Numbered from the stretch's first letter, positions 32,160-41,829 are shown. The stretch is DNA of 64,000 bases from Pectinatus sottacetonis (GCF_015732155.1 NZ_WIQK01000001.1:1064001-1128000); one strand, 5' to 3'. The notes: generated by a model from the sequence alone, not told the origin. Numbers and translations are program-made.

Positions 32160-33023
32160 ATGAAAAAAATAGGATTTATTGGAACCGGTATTATGGGTGC
32201 TCCGATGGCCGGGCATTTGCTGGAAGCCGGCTATGAAGTGAGTATTTATAATAGGACAAAAGAAAAAGCAGAAAAATTACTGCAAAAAGGGGCGCGTTGG
32301 TGTGACAGTGCAGGTGAATGTGCCAGAAATAAAAATGTAGTAATAACTATTGTCGGATATCCGCAGGATGTCGAAAAAATATATTTAGGGGAAAATGGTA
32401 TTTTGGCTAATGCAGATGAGGGAACTTATGTTGTGGATATGACTACCTCATCACCACTGCTGGCAAAAAAAATATATGATGAAGCCAGAAAAAAGGGGAT
32501 AGCTGCTATTGATGCTCCCGTTACGGGCGGAGATACTGGAGCAAAGAATGCTTCCTTATGTATTTTGCTGGGAGGAGATAAAAAAGCATGTGATGATATA
32601 ATGCCAGTCCTTGCTAAAATGGGGAAGAATGTTGTTTACGAAGGCAGTGCCGGTGCAGGACAAAAGACGAAAGCATGTAATCAAATCGCCATTGCAGGAG
32701 CTTTGGCTGGTGCCTGTGAAGCTTTTTCCTATGCTGAAGCGGCAGGGTTAGATGTAAAAAAAGTATTCGAGGCAATATCCAAGGGGGCTGCCGGCAGCTT
32801 TCAAATGACAAATGTGGCAGCTAATGCCTTAAAAAATGATTTTGCACCAGGATTTATGTTGAAACATTTTATTAAGGACATGAAAATAGGCGTAGAAACG
32901 GGAGAAAATTTTTCTCTTGAGCTGCCTGTTTTAAAACAGGTTTTGCAGGAAGCAGAAAAACTGGCAAAGGCAGGGCTGGGAGAACAGGGAACCCAGAGCC
33001 TGTTAAAATATTATCAAAAATAA
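32160..33023 (+). CDS. Beta-hydroxyacid dehydrogenase (2-hydroxy-3-oxopropionate reductase / GarR-like)
   Basis: This 287-residue NAD(P)-dependent enzyme has the family signature at the N-terminus (IGFIGTGIMGAPMAGHL), the substrate-binding DAPVTGGDTGA near 118-128, and the catalytic lysine K171 in GAGQKTKACNQI. GarR, GlxR and 3-hydroxyisobutyrate dehydrogenase share these motifs; the exact substrate (tartronate semialdehyde, succinate semialdehyde and so on) cannot be fixed. AAGGAGAAGC lies just upstream. Convergent with ansA. Confidence 0.88.
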   Translation: MKKIGFIGTGIMGAPMAGHLLEAGYEVSIYNRTKEKAEKLLQKGARWCDSAGECARNKNVVITIVGYPQDVEKIYLGENGILANADEGTYVVDMTTSSPLLAKKIYDEARKKGIAAIDAPVTGGDTGAKNASLCILLGGDKKACDDIMPVLAKMGKNVVYEGSAGAGQKTKACNQIAIAGALAGACEAFSYAEAAGLDVKKVFEAISKGAAGSFQMTNVAANALKNDFAPGFMLKHFIKDMKIGVETGENFSLELPVLKQVLQEAEKLAKAGLGEQGTQSLLKYYQK

Positions 33024-33043
33024 AGCTGTCGTGGTAAATAGTG

Positions 33044-34027
33044 TTATTGGTTGCTTTCAATATAGTTTTTTATTATTTTTCTGTCAGTAGTTTGAGCCAG
33101 AATAATCATAAGACGGATGGTAAGTTCTTCTGTTGTCAATAATTTTCCTGATATTGCCCCTAATCGTGCCGCAAGTATACCAATGGGATATTTGTCCAGC
33201 TGCGCTCCGTCATACAGACATTGTGTTGTACAGATGATAATAATTCCCTTTTTTATGGCTTGTTCAATGGCTGGCAGAAAATTATTGGCGGATTTGTCAT
33301 TAGGAACACCGCCAGCACCATAGCCTTCTATTATGATTGCCTTGTAACCAGCATTAGTTAGTAGGTCTAATATTAGTGGCTTTAATCCAGGAATTAATTT
33401 AATAACACATATATTTTCTTCCAATTTTTTAACTATAGAAATATTACCATAATGTACTGGAATGATAATATCATTATTCCAATGAATAGTATTATTAATT
33501 ATTTTTCCCGCCGGCAAGGCATTTATACTTTCAAAGCCAATAAAATTTTGCGAGTATATTTTTTTTACATTATGGCCTATATGGATTAGGCCGTTAAATA
33601 CAAGAAAAACACCTGGCTTTTCTCCGCAAGCGGTTAAAAAAGAGTCAATGATATTTTTTTCGGCATCTGTTTTAGGCATTTCTAATGGTTTTTGTGCTCC
33701 GGTCAATATGATTGGCTTGTCCAAATTTTTGATTATATTGGCTAAAGCAGCTGCAGTATAGGCCATAGTATCAGTACCATGTGTTATTACAAAGCCATCG
33801 TATTGAAGATAATTGTTTAATATGCTCTGGGCTATATTCAGCCAATCACTGGGAATAATGTTGGAACTGTCTATACTCATTAGCTCCAGACAGTTTATAG
33901 TGCACATATCTTTTAAGGCAGGAAGCAGGGCAATTATGTTATTGCCGGAAAGGCGGGGAACAAGGCCATCCGCTGATGGCTGGGAAGCAATAGTGCCACC
34001 TGTGGCAATCATTAGAATTTTTTTCAC
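33044..34027 (-). CDS. ansA: L-asparaginase (type I-like)
   Basis: This 327-residue enzyme hydrolyses asparagine to aspartate and ammonia. Both catalytic threonine motifs are present: MIATGGTIAS near residues 6-15 and ITHGTDTM near 84-91; the lysine of the second triad lies in TGAQKP. The absence of a signal peptide and the length fit the cytosolic form. The start is GTG behind AAGGGA. Convergent with the reductase gene, with 20 bases between stops. Confidence 0.92.
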   Translation of the reverse strand: MKKILMIATGGTIASQPSADGLVPRLSGNNIIALLPALKDMCTINCLELMSIDSSNIIPSDWLNIAQSILNNYLQYDGFVITHGTDTMAYTAAALANIIKNLDKPIILTGAQKPLEMPKTDAEKNIIDSFLTACGEKPGVFLVFNGLIHIGHNVKKIYSQNFIGFESINALPAGKIINNTIHWNNDIIIPVHYGNISIVKKLEENICVIKLIPGLKPLILDLLTNAGYKAIIIEGYGAGGVPNDKSANNFLPAIEQAIKKGIIIICTTQCLYDGAQLDKYPIGILAARLGAISGKLLTTEELTIRLMIILAQTTDRKIIKNYIESNQ

Positions 34028-34071
34028 GTGGAGTCCCTTCTTGTAATAAAAATTTATTTTATATTTATTTT

Positions 34072-34122
34072 AGCACAAAAAAGCCTTATGCAGCTTACAC
34101 GGCATAAGGCTTTTTTGTGCTG
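34072..34122. terminator. Bidirectional terminator between the dehydrogenase and ansA
   Basis: A perfect stem AGCACAAAAAAGCCTTATGC (34072-34091) with its complement (34102-34121) around a 10-base loop. It contains A6 and T6 runs so it can stop transcription in both directions; the upstream minus-strand gene is the likely user. Confidence 0.85.
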
Positions 34123-34219
34123 ACACATGAACAAGTATTAACTTTATAAAAGGTAAATCTTCGCACCTAGAGATTTTTGACTTCTTGAAGATGGAAAAAG
34201 AAAATGAAGCATAGCAATT

Positions 34220-35173
34220 TTAAATCAGGTTATTACCCTTTAAAACAGTTTTTATACTGTCAGCACTTTTATATAATGCATTCAGTTCTTCGGAAGGGAA
34301 GTTGATTATTAAGCGTTTTTCTACACCATTCTCACCAATTATACTGGGAAGACTCAGTGCAACATCAGATAAATCATATTCGCCTGTTAAAGGCATGGAA
34401 ACTGGAGTAATGCACCGTGTATTAAAAAGAACAGATTTAGCTAAATAGCAGGCACCCATGGCTATCCCTGTATTGGTCCAACCTTTTGACAGAAGTACAT
34501 CATAAGCTGTTTTTACGACTAAGTCAGCTGTTTTTCCCTTATCAAAAGGCTGATCATAGTCATAATATTTATCAAGATCTTGTAAGCGTACACCGCCAAT
34601 ACTTATCGTACTCCATGCTGGAAAAGCAGAGTTACCATGTTCTCCCAGCATGAATCCCTGGACATCCTTGGCATTTACATTATAGTGGTTAGCGATAATG
34701 CGTTTTAAACGTAGTGTTTCAAGAGTAGTACCAGTCCCGAAAAGCTTGCCCGGCGCGTAGTCAAATCTGGTAGCGGCAAGATATGTAGTGACATCTAAGG
34801 GGTTGGTTATCATTATAAAAATAGCATCATGTGTATATGAAGTAACCTGTGTCATTATATCAGTTATGACTTTTATATTGCGCTCAGCCAGAATAAGACG
34901 ATCAAGTTTTTCATCAGGAAGAATGCTGGGACCGCCAGAACAAATTATTATATCAGCGCCTTTACAATCAGAAAAATCACCAGAACGGACACTAACATTA
35001 GGGCTGCATAATGCTGGTGTAGCATGTGTCATGTCAAGAGCCTCGCCATGAGCCTTTTTCTTATTGATATCAACACAGATAATTTCTGCTGCGAGCTGCT
35101 GCGACACAGCTTGAACTAATACAGCTGACCCTACATTTCCCATTCCAATGATTACAAGTTTATGCTTTTGCAA
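34220..35173 (-). CDS. Lactate/malate dehydrogenase-family protein with an unusual substrate loop
   Basis: This 317-residue protein has the Rossmann start VIIGMGNVGSAV, the NAD-binding D35, the ITNPLDV motif and catalytic H179 in GEHGNSAFPAW. The mobile loop reads GGPSILPDEKLDR instead of the usual G-A-x-Q-K-P-G-E-T-R-L-D of lactate dehydrogenase. Aligned from L-D, the specificity residue 102 is Ser and Arg109 is Lys; the D168 position is Glu (L-E-T-L-R). It may therefore act on another 2-hydroxy acid or be a diverged lactate dehydrogenase. It starts at TTG behind GAGGAGG. It lies 38 bases after a MarR gene on the same strand. Confidence 0.85.
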   Translation of the reverse strand: MQKHKLVIIGMGNVGSAVLVQAVSQQLAAEIICVDINKKKAHGEALDMTHATPALCSPNVSVRSGDFSDCKGADIIICSGGPSILPDEKLDRLILAERNIKVITDIMTQVTSYTHDAIFIMITNPLDVTTYLAATRFDYAPGKLFGTGTTLETLRLKRIIANHYNVNAKDVQGFMLGEHGNSAFPAWSTISIGGVRLQDLDKYYDYDQPFDKGKTADLVVKTAYDVLLSKGWTNTGIAMGACYLAKSVLFNTRCITPVSMPLTGEYDLSDVALSLPSIIGENGVEKRLIINFPSEELNALYKSADSIKTVLKGNNLI

Positions 35174-35211
35174 TATAAACGTCCTCCTCTAAGAACAAAA
35201 CAGTAAAATTA

Positions 35212-35643
35212 TTACGACAATGATATTTTACCAAATAATTTCATTAATGTCTTTAGGGATTTGCCAAATTCTTCAATTTCTTTTTCAGATAGTACAGAAA
35301 GATTGGTTTCTAAATGGGCTTTGATTTTATTTTGATGTTCTGTAATGAATTTACGTCCTTTAGGAGTCATTTGTATTTTTATGCGGCGGCGGTCTTTAGA
35401 ATCAGGTAGTCTTTTAACAAGATTATTTTCTTCGAGTTTATTTATAATTGGAGAAAGCTGTTGTTTTATTATAGACAATCTTTTGCCTATTTCAGAAAAA
35501 GTCATACTTCCCTCATCAGTAAGAATACATAAAACGACAAATTGATTTATAGGGAGAGGAATGGAAATATGGCGAAAGATGCGATGTCTTAGTAAAAAAA
35601 GCATTTCCAGAAAATCATCTGATATATTTCGTTTATCAATCAT
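35212..35643 (-). CDS. MarR-family regulator divergent from the RND pump
   Basis: This 143-residue protein has the winged helix MTFSEIGKRLSIIKQQLSPIINKLEENNL followed by the wing P-D-S-K-D-R-R-R-I-K. It is transcribed away from the efflux operon, and a 30-bp perfect palindrome lies between them just downstream of the pump promoter. It is therefore the likely repressor of the pump and of itself, released by a drug-like ligand. The dehydrogenase gene follows 38 bases on and may be co-transcribed. Confidence 0.9.
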   Translation of the reverse strand: MIDKRNISDDFLEMLFLLRHRIFRHISIPLPINQFVVLCILTDEGSMTFSEIGKRLSIIKQQLSPIINKLEENNLVKRLPDSKDRRRIKIQMTPKGRKFITEHQNKIKAHLETNLSVLSEKEIEEFGKSLKTLMKLFGKISLS

Positions 35644-35674
35644 TTTATAGTTCCTTTCATTTGTTTATTATAGC

Positions 35675-35703
35675 TTGACTTTTCAATAAATATACTATAC
35701 TAT
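35675..35703 (+). promoter_or_regulatory. Promoter of the RND efflux operon
   Basis: TTGACT (35675-35680), a 17-base spacer and TACTAT (35698-35703). Confidence 0.6.
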
Positions 35704-35710
35704 AATGTTC

Positions 35711-35740
35711 ATTGATAGTAAATATTTATTTACTATCAAT
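35711..35740. promoter_or_regulatory. MarR operator, 30-bp palindrome
   Basis: ATTGATAGTAAAT (35711-35723) and ATTTACTATCAAT (35728-35740) are perfect inverted repeats around 4 bases. The site covers the predicted transcription start of the pump operon. Confidence 0.75.
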
Positions 35741-35889
35741 TTGGTTTAATTATAGTTTAAATTAAATTGGTAAAGTATTATAGATGTTTATTTTGAAATA
35801 AGAAATTATTAACTTAATTTTAATATAAACTTGTATAATATTGTGATAATGTTTTTATAATAAGTATTTTTTTATGGAGGGAATAATTG

Positions 35890-37080
35890 ATGGTAAAACG
35901 CTGGGGCAAAATGGTTTGTGCTTTTACTGTCCTTTTAGCAATGACAGCATTACTTTTTGGGTGTGGAAATAAAAAACAAAATGTAATGTCAGGTGCTCAG
36001 GTGAAAGCGATTACAGCTATTCAACAGGACACGCCGCTTTCTTTTGAATATGCGGGTGAAGTCAAGGGAACTAACGAAGTGAAAATACAGCCGCGTGTTT
36101 CCGGTTCAGTAGTGGCAAAGTATATTCACGGGGGACAGCAGGTTTCAGCAGGTCAGGCATTATATAAAATTGATGATGGTAATTATTCCAGCGCATTAAA
36201 TCAGGCGAGAGCATCATTGGCAGAATCACAAGCCAAACTTAGTGATGCCCAGCAAAATCTGGCACGGTATGCTGAGCTGATAAATAATAATGCAATTTCA
36301 GATCAGACATATACAAACCAGCAGCATACGGTGGCAGCATATGAGGAAGTTGTCAAAGCTAATGAAGCTCTTGTCGACAAGGCTCAAAAAGATTTTAATG
36401 ATACTATTGTTCGTGCGCCCATTTCAGGACGGCTTGATGTCAATGATGTGGCATTGGGAATTTATGCGACAGCGGGTAATACGACTTTAGTTACGCTTGG
36501 TGCAATTAATCCAGTATATGTGCAGTTCAGTTTGAGCGAAAATGAATATTTGAAATTTAATAATATTTTTAATGGCAAATTTATAGGAAAACCTGTCAAT
36601 ATAAAATTGAGTGATGGCAGTGTATATCCGGTAGAAGGAAAAATTGCGGAAATTGATCGTTCAATGGGTAATGATACTGGAACATTAACAGTAAAAGCAT
36701 TATTTTCCAACCCGAATATGCTGCTTTTGCCAGGAATGTTTGCCAGAGTAGAACTCACAGGAGAAACAGTAAAAAATGCGATTCTTGTGCCGCAGCGTGC
36801 AGTACAGCAACTGCTTGATAAATCCTTTGTAATGGTAGTAGGCTCAGATAATAAGTCTGTTTCGCGTGTTGTGAAACTGGGAAGTAAAGTGGGCAGTTAT
36901 CAAATTATCGAAAGTGGCATAAATCCTGGTGATAAAGTTATTGTGGAAGGTCTTACAAAGCTACGTGCCGGTATTCCACTTAAAGTAACAATGGTTACAG
37001 CTAAACAATTAGGATTGTCACTTGATAATAGCTCAGATATGAATGCTGATTCTTCCGCGAACTCCAGCCAAAAACAGTAA
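35890..37080 (+). CDS. RND efflux periplasmic adaptor (AcrA/MexA-like lipoprotein)
   Basis: A 396-residue membrane-fusion protein. It begins with a lipoprotein signal, ...LLFG-C25-GNKK, so it is anchored by a lipidated cysteine. Then come the lipoyl/barrel-sandwich half (FEYAGEVKGTNEVKIQPRVS, ...VSAGQALYKID), a coiled-coil hairpin (about residues 100-165) and the returning half (IVRAPISGRLDVNDVALG). The ATG at 35890 and a TTG one codon earlier are both usable starts. It precedes the pump by 13 bases. No outer-membrane TolC gene follows, so that channel must come from elsewhere. Confidence 0.92.
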   Translation: MVKRWGKMVCAFTVLLAMTALLFGCGNKKQNVMSGAQVKAITAIQQDTPLSFEYAGEVKGTNEVKIQPRVSGSVVAKYIHGGQQVSAGQALYKIDDGNYSSALNQARASLAESQAKLSDAQQNLARYAELINNNAISDQTYTNQQHTVAAYEEVVKANEALVDKAQKDFNDTIVRAPISGRLDVNDVALGIYATAGNTTLVTLGAINPVYVQFSLSENEYLKFNNIFNGKFIGKPVNIKLSDGSVYPVEGKIAEIDRSMGNDTGTLTVKALFSNPNMLLLPGMFARVELTGETVKNAILVPQRAVQQLLDKSFVMVVGSDNKSVSRVVKLGSKVGSYQIIESGINPGDKVIVEGLTKLRAGIPLKVTMVTAKQLGLSLDNSSDMNADSSANSSQKQ

Positions 37081-37093
37081 GGGGTGAGATATT

Positions 37094-40000
37094 TTGGCAA
37101 GATTCTTTATTAACAGGCCGATTTTTGCTATCGTTATATCGCTTATAATAGTGATATTAGGGCTTATTTCGATGTTTAATCTGCCGGTAGCGCAGTATCC
37201 ACAGATATCACCACCGACTATCCGTGTCAGTGCTTCTTATAATGGGGCTAATGCCAGTGTTATAAATGAAACAGTGGCTCAGGTAATAGAACAACAGGTA
37301 AACGGAACCGAAGGAATGGACTATATGTCTTCCACTTCGAGTGATGATGGTACTTATCGTCTGCAAGTCGTATTCAAATTGGGAACAAATGGTGATATTG
37401 ATTCCGTAAAAGTCCAAAATAAGGTTGCTGCGGCTAATTCTAGCCTGCCCAGTGATGTCCAGACTAATGGGGTAACTACAAGCAAGGCTTCGACAGATAT
37501 GGCAATGATTTTTGCACTCTATTCACCTAATGGCTCATATGATAGAACGTTTTTAAAAAATTATGCCGATGTATATTTGACGGACAAAATAAAACGTGTG
37601 TCTGGTGTTGGGGATTTATTAGTATTTGGATCGGATTATTCCATGCGTGTGTGGATCAATCCTGATAAATTAGCTGAATTGGGACTTACAGTAAGTGATC
37701 TTATTTCAGCAATACAGGAGCAAAATCAACAGGCACCTGCTGGTAATATAGGGGAAGAACCATCACCTAAAAACCAGGAATTCCAATATACCAATAAAGT
37801 AGAAGGCCGCTTAAGCACAGTTGACCAGTTTAAGAATGTCATAATTAAGCGTAATACAGATGGTTCTCTTGTAAGGCTTAAGGATGTAGCAAGAGTTAAT
37901 ACCGGTCCGCGTAGTAATGATATAGATTCACAATATAATGGGAAAAATAGTATTGCAATAGGAGTACAACTAACTAATGACGCTAATGCAATGCAGACTG
38001 TTGCCGGAGTAGAAAAAGTATTACAAGAAGCATCACTTGATTTCCCGGCAGATTTCACTTATAAAGAAGTTGTTAACAATACTGATTATATCAGAGAATC
38101 CATCACAGAAGTAGTAAAAACATTTGTCGAAGCATTAGTTCTGGTTATGATAATAATGTTTTTATTTTTACAGACATGGCGGGCAACACTTATTCCTTTG
38201 TTAGCGGTACCAGTGTCGTTAATAGGAACATTTGCGACCTTTACTGTATTGGGCTTTTCGATAAATACACTTACATTATTTGCCATGGTCCTGGCAATCG
38301 GACTAGTTGTTGATGATGCTATTGTTGTTATTGAAAATGTTGAGCGTCATATCCGAGAGGATAAGCTTGGTCCGAAGGAAGCTACCAGGCGGGCCATGGA
38401 TGAAGTTTCAGGTCCGGTAGTGGCTATTGCCTTTACACTAGCGGCAGTATTTGTTCCTGTTGCCTTTTTAGGCGGCATGACAGGTATTTTATACAGGCAG
38501 TTTGCTTTGACAATCGCTATTTCAATGGGATTGTCCGCATTTGTGGCATTGTCGCTTACACCAGCCTTATGTGGGATATTATTGAAACCGCATGATCCTG
38601 ATGCCCATAAGGGCATGCTGGCAAAATTTTTTGACGCATTTAATAGCTGGTTTGATAAATTTACACGTGGTTATGTGAAAAAAGTTGCTGTATTCATAGG
38701 TAAGGCAAAATATTGTGTTATATTCTTAGTTATCATAGTAGGACTTATGGGCTGGCTGTTTAAAGTTCTGCCGTCCACATTTGTTCCTAGTGAAGACCAG
38801 GGCTATTACATTGCTTCAGTTAACATGCCAGAAGGTACATCCCTTAACAGGACAAAGGGAACAGTAAATGAATATGCATCAATGTTGAAAAAAATTCCTG
38901 GTGTTAAAAATGTAATGGCGATATCGGGTTATGATATTCTTTCCAGTGCTTCTAAATCTAATGCTGGAACACTATTTATCGGGCTTGATCCATGGAGCAA
39001 AAGAAAAACACCACAGACACAGATTGGAGCAGAGATAGGGGCTGCATTTAAGACTGGCTTTATGCTGCCACAGGCGTCAATATTAGCTTTTAATATGCCG
39101 CCGTTGCCAGGCCTGGGCACTGTAGGTGGATTTAATCTGCAGTTGCAGGATATGAGCGGACACAGCGATGAAGAATTAAATACAATAACACAAAAAATAG
39201 TGGCAGCTGCTAATCAAAGGCCGGAACTGCAAGGTGTATATTCTACTTTTAAAATAAATACACCAAATTATGATTTTGATATAGACAGAGATAAAGCTAA
39301 GAAGCTGGGTGTAAAATTGACCGATATATTCAATGCCCTTCATGTTGAGTATGGTGGTTATCCAGTAAATGATTTTAATAAATTCGGACATACTTATAAA
39401 GTTATGCTTCAGGCAGATGCTGATTATCGAGGGAATGTCAATTCTACACGGTTTCTTTATGTAAAGGGATCTTCTGGACAATTGATCCCACTTAATACTC
39501 TTTTAAAACCTAAATTGGGAACAGCACCGGCAATTATTTCCCGTTTTAATGCGGCAAAAAGCATTACCATTCAAGGAAATCCAGCATCCGGATATAGTTC
39601 CGGGCAGGCAATGGCTGCGATAGAACAAGTTGTAAAGCAGGTTGCACCAACAGGCTTTACAATTGATTGGTCAGGTCAGAGCCGAGAAGAAAAAGAAGCA
39701 GGGAATACGACAGTACAAGTTATGTTGTTAGCGATAGTGTTTGTGTTCTTATGCCTGGCAGCACTTTATGAAAGCTGGAGCGTGCCTTATGCTGTATTAT
39801 TTGCAGTACCTACAGGAATTTTTGGGGCATTATTATCCGAAATGGTGATGCATCAGCAAAATAGTATTTATATGCAGATAGGTGTTATTATGCTTATTGG
39901 GTTGGCTGCGAAAAATGCAATCCTTATTGTAGAATTTGCTAAAGTAAGAGTTGATACTGGTATGCCGGTACTAAAAGCTGCGCTAGAAGCAGCCAGACTG

Positions 40001-40249
40001 CGCCTACGCCCGATATTGATGACCTCATTGGCATTCATTATAGGCTGTCTGCCACTAGCGGTAGCCAGTGGTGCAGGAGCTGCAGCACGTAACAGCATGG
40101 GAGTTGCTGTCGTTGGCGGGATGTTTATAGCTACCTTGTTTGGTATGTTTCTCATCCCGGTTATGTTTGTCGTTGTAGAAAAAGTAGCAGCGTTATTTAC
40201 AAAGAAAAAAGAAGTGCATACAAAGAAAAATCCTGACGAATATATGTGA
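37094..40249 (+). CDS. RND multidrug efflux transporter (AcrB/MexB-like, HAE1)
   Basis: This 1051-residue inner-membrane pump has the full RND layout: the N-terminal FFINRPIFAIVISLII helix, two large periplasmic loops and twelve membrane helices. The proton-relay aspartates are in GLVVDDAIVVIENVERH (helix 4) and the matching lysine is in LAAKNAILIVEFAK (helix 10). The size and A-R-F-F-I-N-R-P start fit hydrophobe/amphiphile exporters. It starts at TTG behind GGGGTG. Together with the adaptor, it is strong evidence for a diderm envelope. Expression is probably controlled by the divergent MarR protein. Confidence 0.95.
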   Translation: MARFFINRPIFAIVISLIIVILGLISMFNLPVAQYPQISPPTIRVSASYNGANASVINETVAQVIEQQVNGTEGMDYMSSTSSDDGTYRLQVVFKLGTNGDIDSVKVQNKVAAANSSLPSDVQTNGVTTSKASTDMAMIFALYSPNGSYDRTFLKNYADVYLTDKIKRVSGVGDLLVFGSDYSMRVWINPDKLAELGLTVSDLISAIQEQNQQAPAGNIGEEPSPKNQEFQYTNKVEGRLSTVDQFKNVIIKRNTDGSLVRLKDVARVNTGPRSNDIDSQYNGKNSIAIGVQLTNDANAMQTVAGVEKVLQEASLDFPADFTYKEVVNNTDYIRESITEVVKTFVEALVLVMIIMFLFLQTWRATLIPLLAVPVSLIGTFATFTVLGFSINTLTLFAMVLAIGLVVDDAIVVIENVERHIREDKLGPKEATRRAMDEVSGPVVAIAFTLAAVFVPVAFLGGMTGILYRQFALTIAISMGLSAFVALSLTPALCGILLKPHDPDAHKGMLAKFFDAFNSWFDKFTRGYVKKVAVFIGKAKYCVIFLVIIVGLMGWLFKVLPSTFVPSEDQGYYIASVNMPEGTSLNRTKGTVNEYASMLKKIPGVKNVMAISGYDILSSASKSNAGTLFIGLDPWSKRKTPQTQIGAEIGAAFKTGFMLPQASILAFNMPPLPGLGTVGGFNLQLQDMSGHSDEELNTITQKIVAAANQRPELQGVYSTFKINTPNYDFDIDRDKAKKLGVKLTDIFNALHVEYGGYPVNDFNKFGHTYKVMLQADADYRGNVNSTRFLYVKGSSGQLIPLNTLLKPKLGTAPAIISRFNAAKSITIQGNPASGYSSGQAMAAIEQVVKQVAPTGFTIDWSGQSREEKEAGNTTVQVMLLAIVFVFLCLAALYESWSVPYAVLFAVPTGIFGALLSEMVMHQQNSIYMQIGVIMLIGLAAKNAILIVEFAKVRVDTGMPVLKAALEAARLRLRPILMTSLAFIIGCLPLAVASGAGAAARNSMGVAVVGGMFIATLFGMFLIPVMFVVVEKVAALFTKKKEVHTKKNPDEYM

Positions 40250-40260
40250 TATGCATTATA

Positions 40261-40295
40261 AATATAGGAATGTTTTGGCATTCCTATATTTTTTT
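40261..40295 (+). terminator. Terminator after the RND operon
   Basis: AATATAGGAATG (40261-40272) pairs with CATTCCTATATT (40279-40290), followed by T5-7. Confidence 0.85.
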
Positions 40296-40345
40296 GCAAA
40301 AATACGCTATAATATTAGCCATATGCCGATAGGAGGGTATTAAAA

Positions 40346-40957
40346 ATGGAAAATATAAAAAATAAAATAGTATTTAGTTTTTTTGCAATTTCTCTCAGCA
40401 TTAGTGCTGCACTGCCTGCTAAGGCAGCTGCATATACTTATACTAGCAGAGAATATGGCTTCAGTATTGAATGTCCCCAAAAACCTTTAGGAGTTGTTCC
40501 CTTAGTAGATTCTAAACAAAAAGGGGAGATTCTTGTTTTTAGTAATGATGGATATTTTATTTTAAAAGGATGGATTATTGCTACTAATGCATTTGATACA
40601 AATAAAATGCCTGATTTTGATAATCTTGATGCGAAAGAAACACAAAAATATGTCAATAACTTGAAGGAAAATAATAATTATGCTATTGTAAGATTGATTA
40701 AACTGCATGGTCATAAAGTTTTGTATGCAGTAACCCAGAAAGATGCATATGTCAATGATGATAACAAGAAAGCACCATTGAAACAAAGCACCAGCCAGCG
40801 TATAGAAACTTATATACCTGGAGAAAAAACAAATTATGCTATTGTGTTTTTTAAGTCAGGGGATATGACGAAAGAAGATATCTATGATTATCAAGAAGGA
40901 TTGATTTCATTTAAAGAAATCATAAATAATAAAGTAAAAGATACGAAAAAAAAATAA
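40346..40957 (+). CDS. Secreted protein of unknown function
   Basis: This 203-residue protein has a clear signal peptide (NKIVFSFFAISLSISAALPAKA, cleavage likely after A-K-A) and a mature part that begins Y-T-Y-T-S-R-E-Y-G-F-S-I-E-C-P, which looks like the start of PsbP-like or related small periplasmic beta domains. I do not recognise a specific family. GGAGGG lies 10 bases before the ATG. It stands alone between the RND terminator and the convergent TerC gene; a loose hairpin (ACCGTA near 40974 with TACGGT near 41066) may end its transcript. Confidence 0.65.
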   Translation: MENIKNKIVFSFFAISLSISAALPAKAAAYTYTSREYGFSIECPQKPLGVVPLVDSKQKGEILVFSNDGYFILKGWIIATNAFDTNKMPDFDNLDAKETQKYVNNLKENNNYAIVRLIKLHGHKVLYAVTQKDAYVNDDNKKAPLKQSTSQRIETYIPGEKTNYAIVFFKSGDMTKEDIYDYQEGLISFKEIINNKVKDTKKK

Positions 40958-41083
40958 TAAAAAAAATAGGCTACCGTATATAACAGCATTAACCTCATAA
41001 AATGCAGTGATGACCATTTGATAAGTAAGTGAAAAGGTACACATTTTATGAAAGAGAATGTTTATGTACGGTGCCTTATTTTT

Positions 41084-41737
41084 TCAGGTCGATTTTTTTA
41101 AGACATATGAAGAAATGAGCGTTATCAGGACAAAAATTATAGGAAGCAGGTACGGCATATATTGATTTAAAGCAAGAAGACCATTTCCAATTATCAAATC
41201 ATTATTGATCATGGATGCAGAAGTATATGCTAAAATACAGGCACCTATGGTTACAAGAAAGGGAAGCCTATTCATACAGGCAGCTATGAAGTTACTGCCA
41301 GAAATAATTATGGGTATGCTTATGATAAGCCCAATGATAATCAGCCAGAAGTTTCCCTGTGCAGCTCCGGCAATAGCGAGGACATTATCTATTCCCATTG
41401 CAGCATCAGCAATTATTATGGTTCTGACTGCAGCCATAAAAGTGACCGAAGAACTTATAGACTGGACATTATTGGCAGTTGGGCGTAGCAGCTTTATGGC
41501 GATAGGCAGCAACAACAAGCCACCTGCAGCCTGCAGATAGGGAATAGTCAGCAAATAAGTAGCTAAAAAAGTCATCAAAATTCTAATTACTACGGCTCCG
41601 GCCATACCAATGAAAATAGCTCTTTTCCGCATACTATCGGGAAGTCTGCGTGAAGCTAAAGCTATAACTACAGCATTATCACCAGCTAGAATTAAATCTA
41701 ATAGTATTATTGTTCCAAGTGAGGTTGCAAAATCCAT
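41084..41737 (-). CDS. TerC/YjbE-family membrane protein, probable manganese exporter
   Basis: This 217-residue protein has seven hydrophobic segments. The acidic pair L-I-L-A-G-D-N-A-V in the first helix and the second I-A-D-A-A-M-G-I-D-N-V are the TerC-family metal motifs. It lies behind a yybP-ykoY manganese riboswitch, the usual control of TerC/YkoY/Alx proteins, so manganese export is likely. AAAGGAGAA lies 5 bases before the ATG. Confidence 0.9.
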   Translation of the reverse strand: MDFATSLGTIILLDLILAGDNAVVIALASRRLPDSMRKRAIFIGMAGAVVIRILMTFLATYLLTIPYLQAAGGLLLLPIAIKLLRPTANNVQSISSSVTFMAAVRTIIIADAAMGIDNVLAIAGAAQGNFWLIIIGLIISIPIIISGSNFIAACMNRLPFLVTIGACILAYTSASMINNDLIIGNGLLALNQYMPYLLPIIFVLITLISSYVLKKST

Positions 41738-41787
41738 AAAATTCTCCTTTGTATTTATAATAAATTGTGATCATAAGAAAATTTTGT

Positions 41788-41829
41788 AAAAAAAAGACTT
41801 TTAATGCACAGATAATGTACATTAAAAGT
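41788..41829 (-). terminator. Expression-platform terminator of the manganese riboswitch
   Basis: ACTTTTAATG (41797-41806) and CATTAAAAGT (41820-41829) form a perfect stem; on the minus strand it is followed by T8. Ligand binding would prevent this hairpin. Confidence 0.8.
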
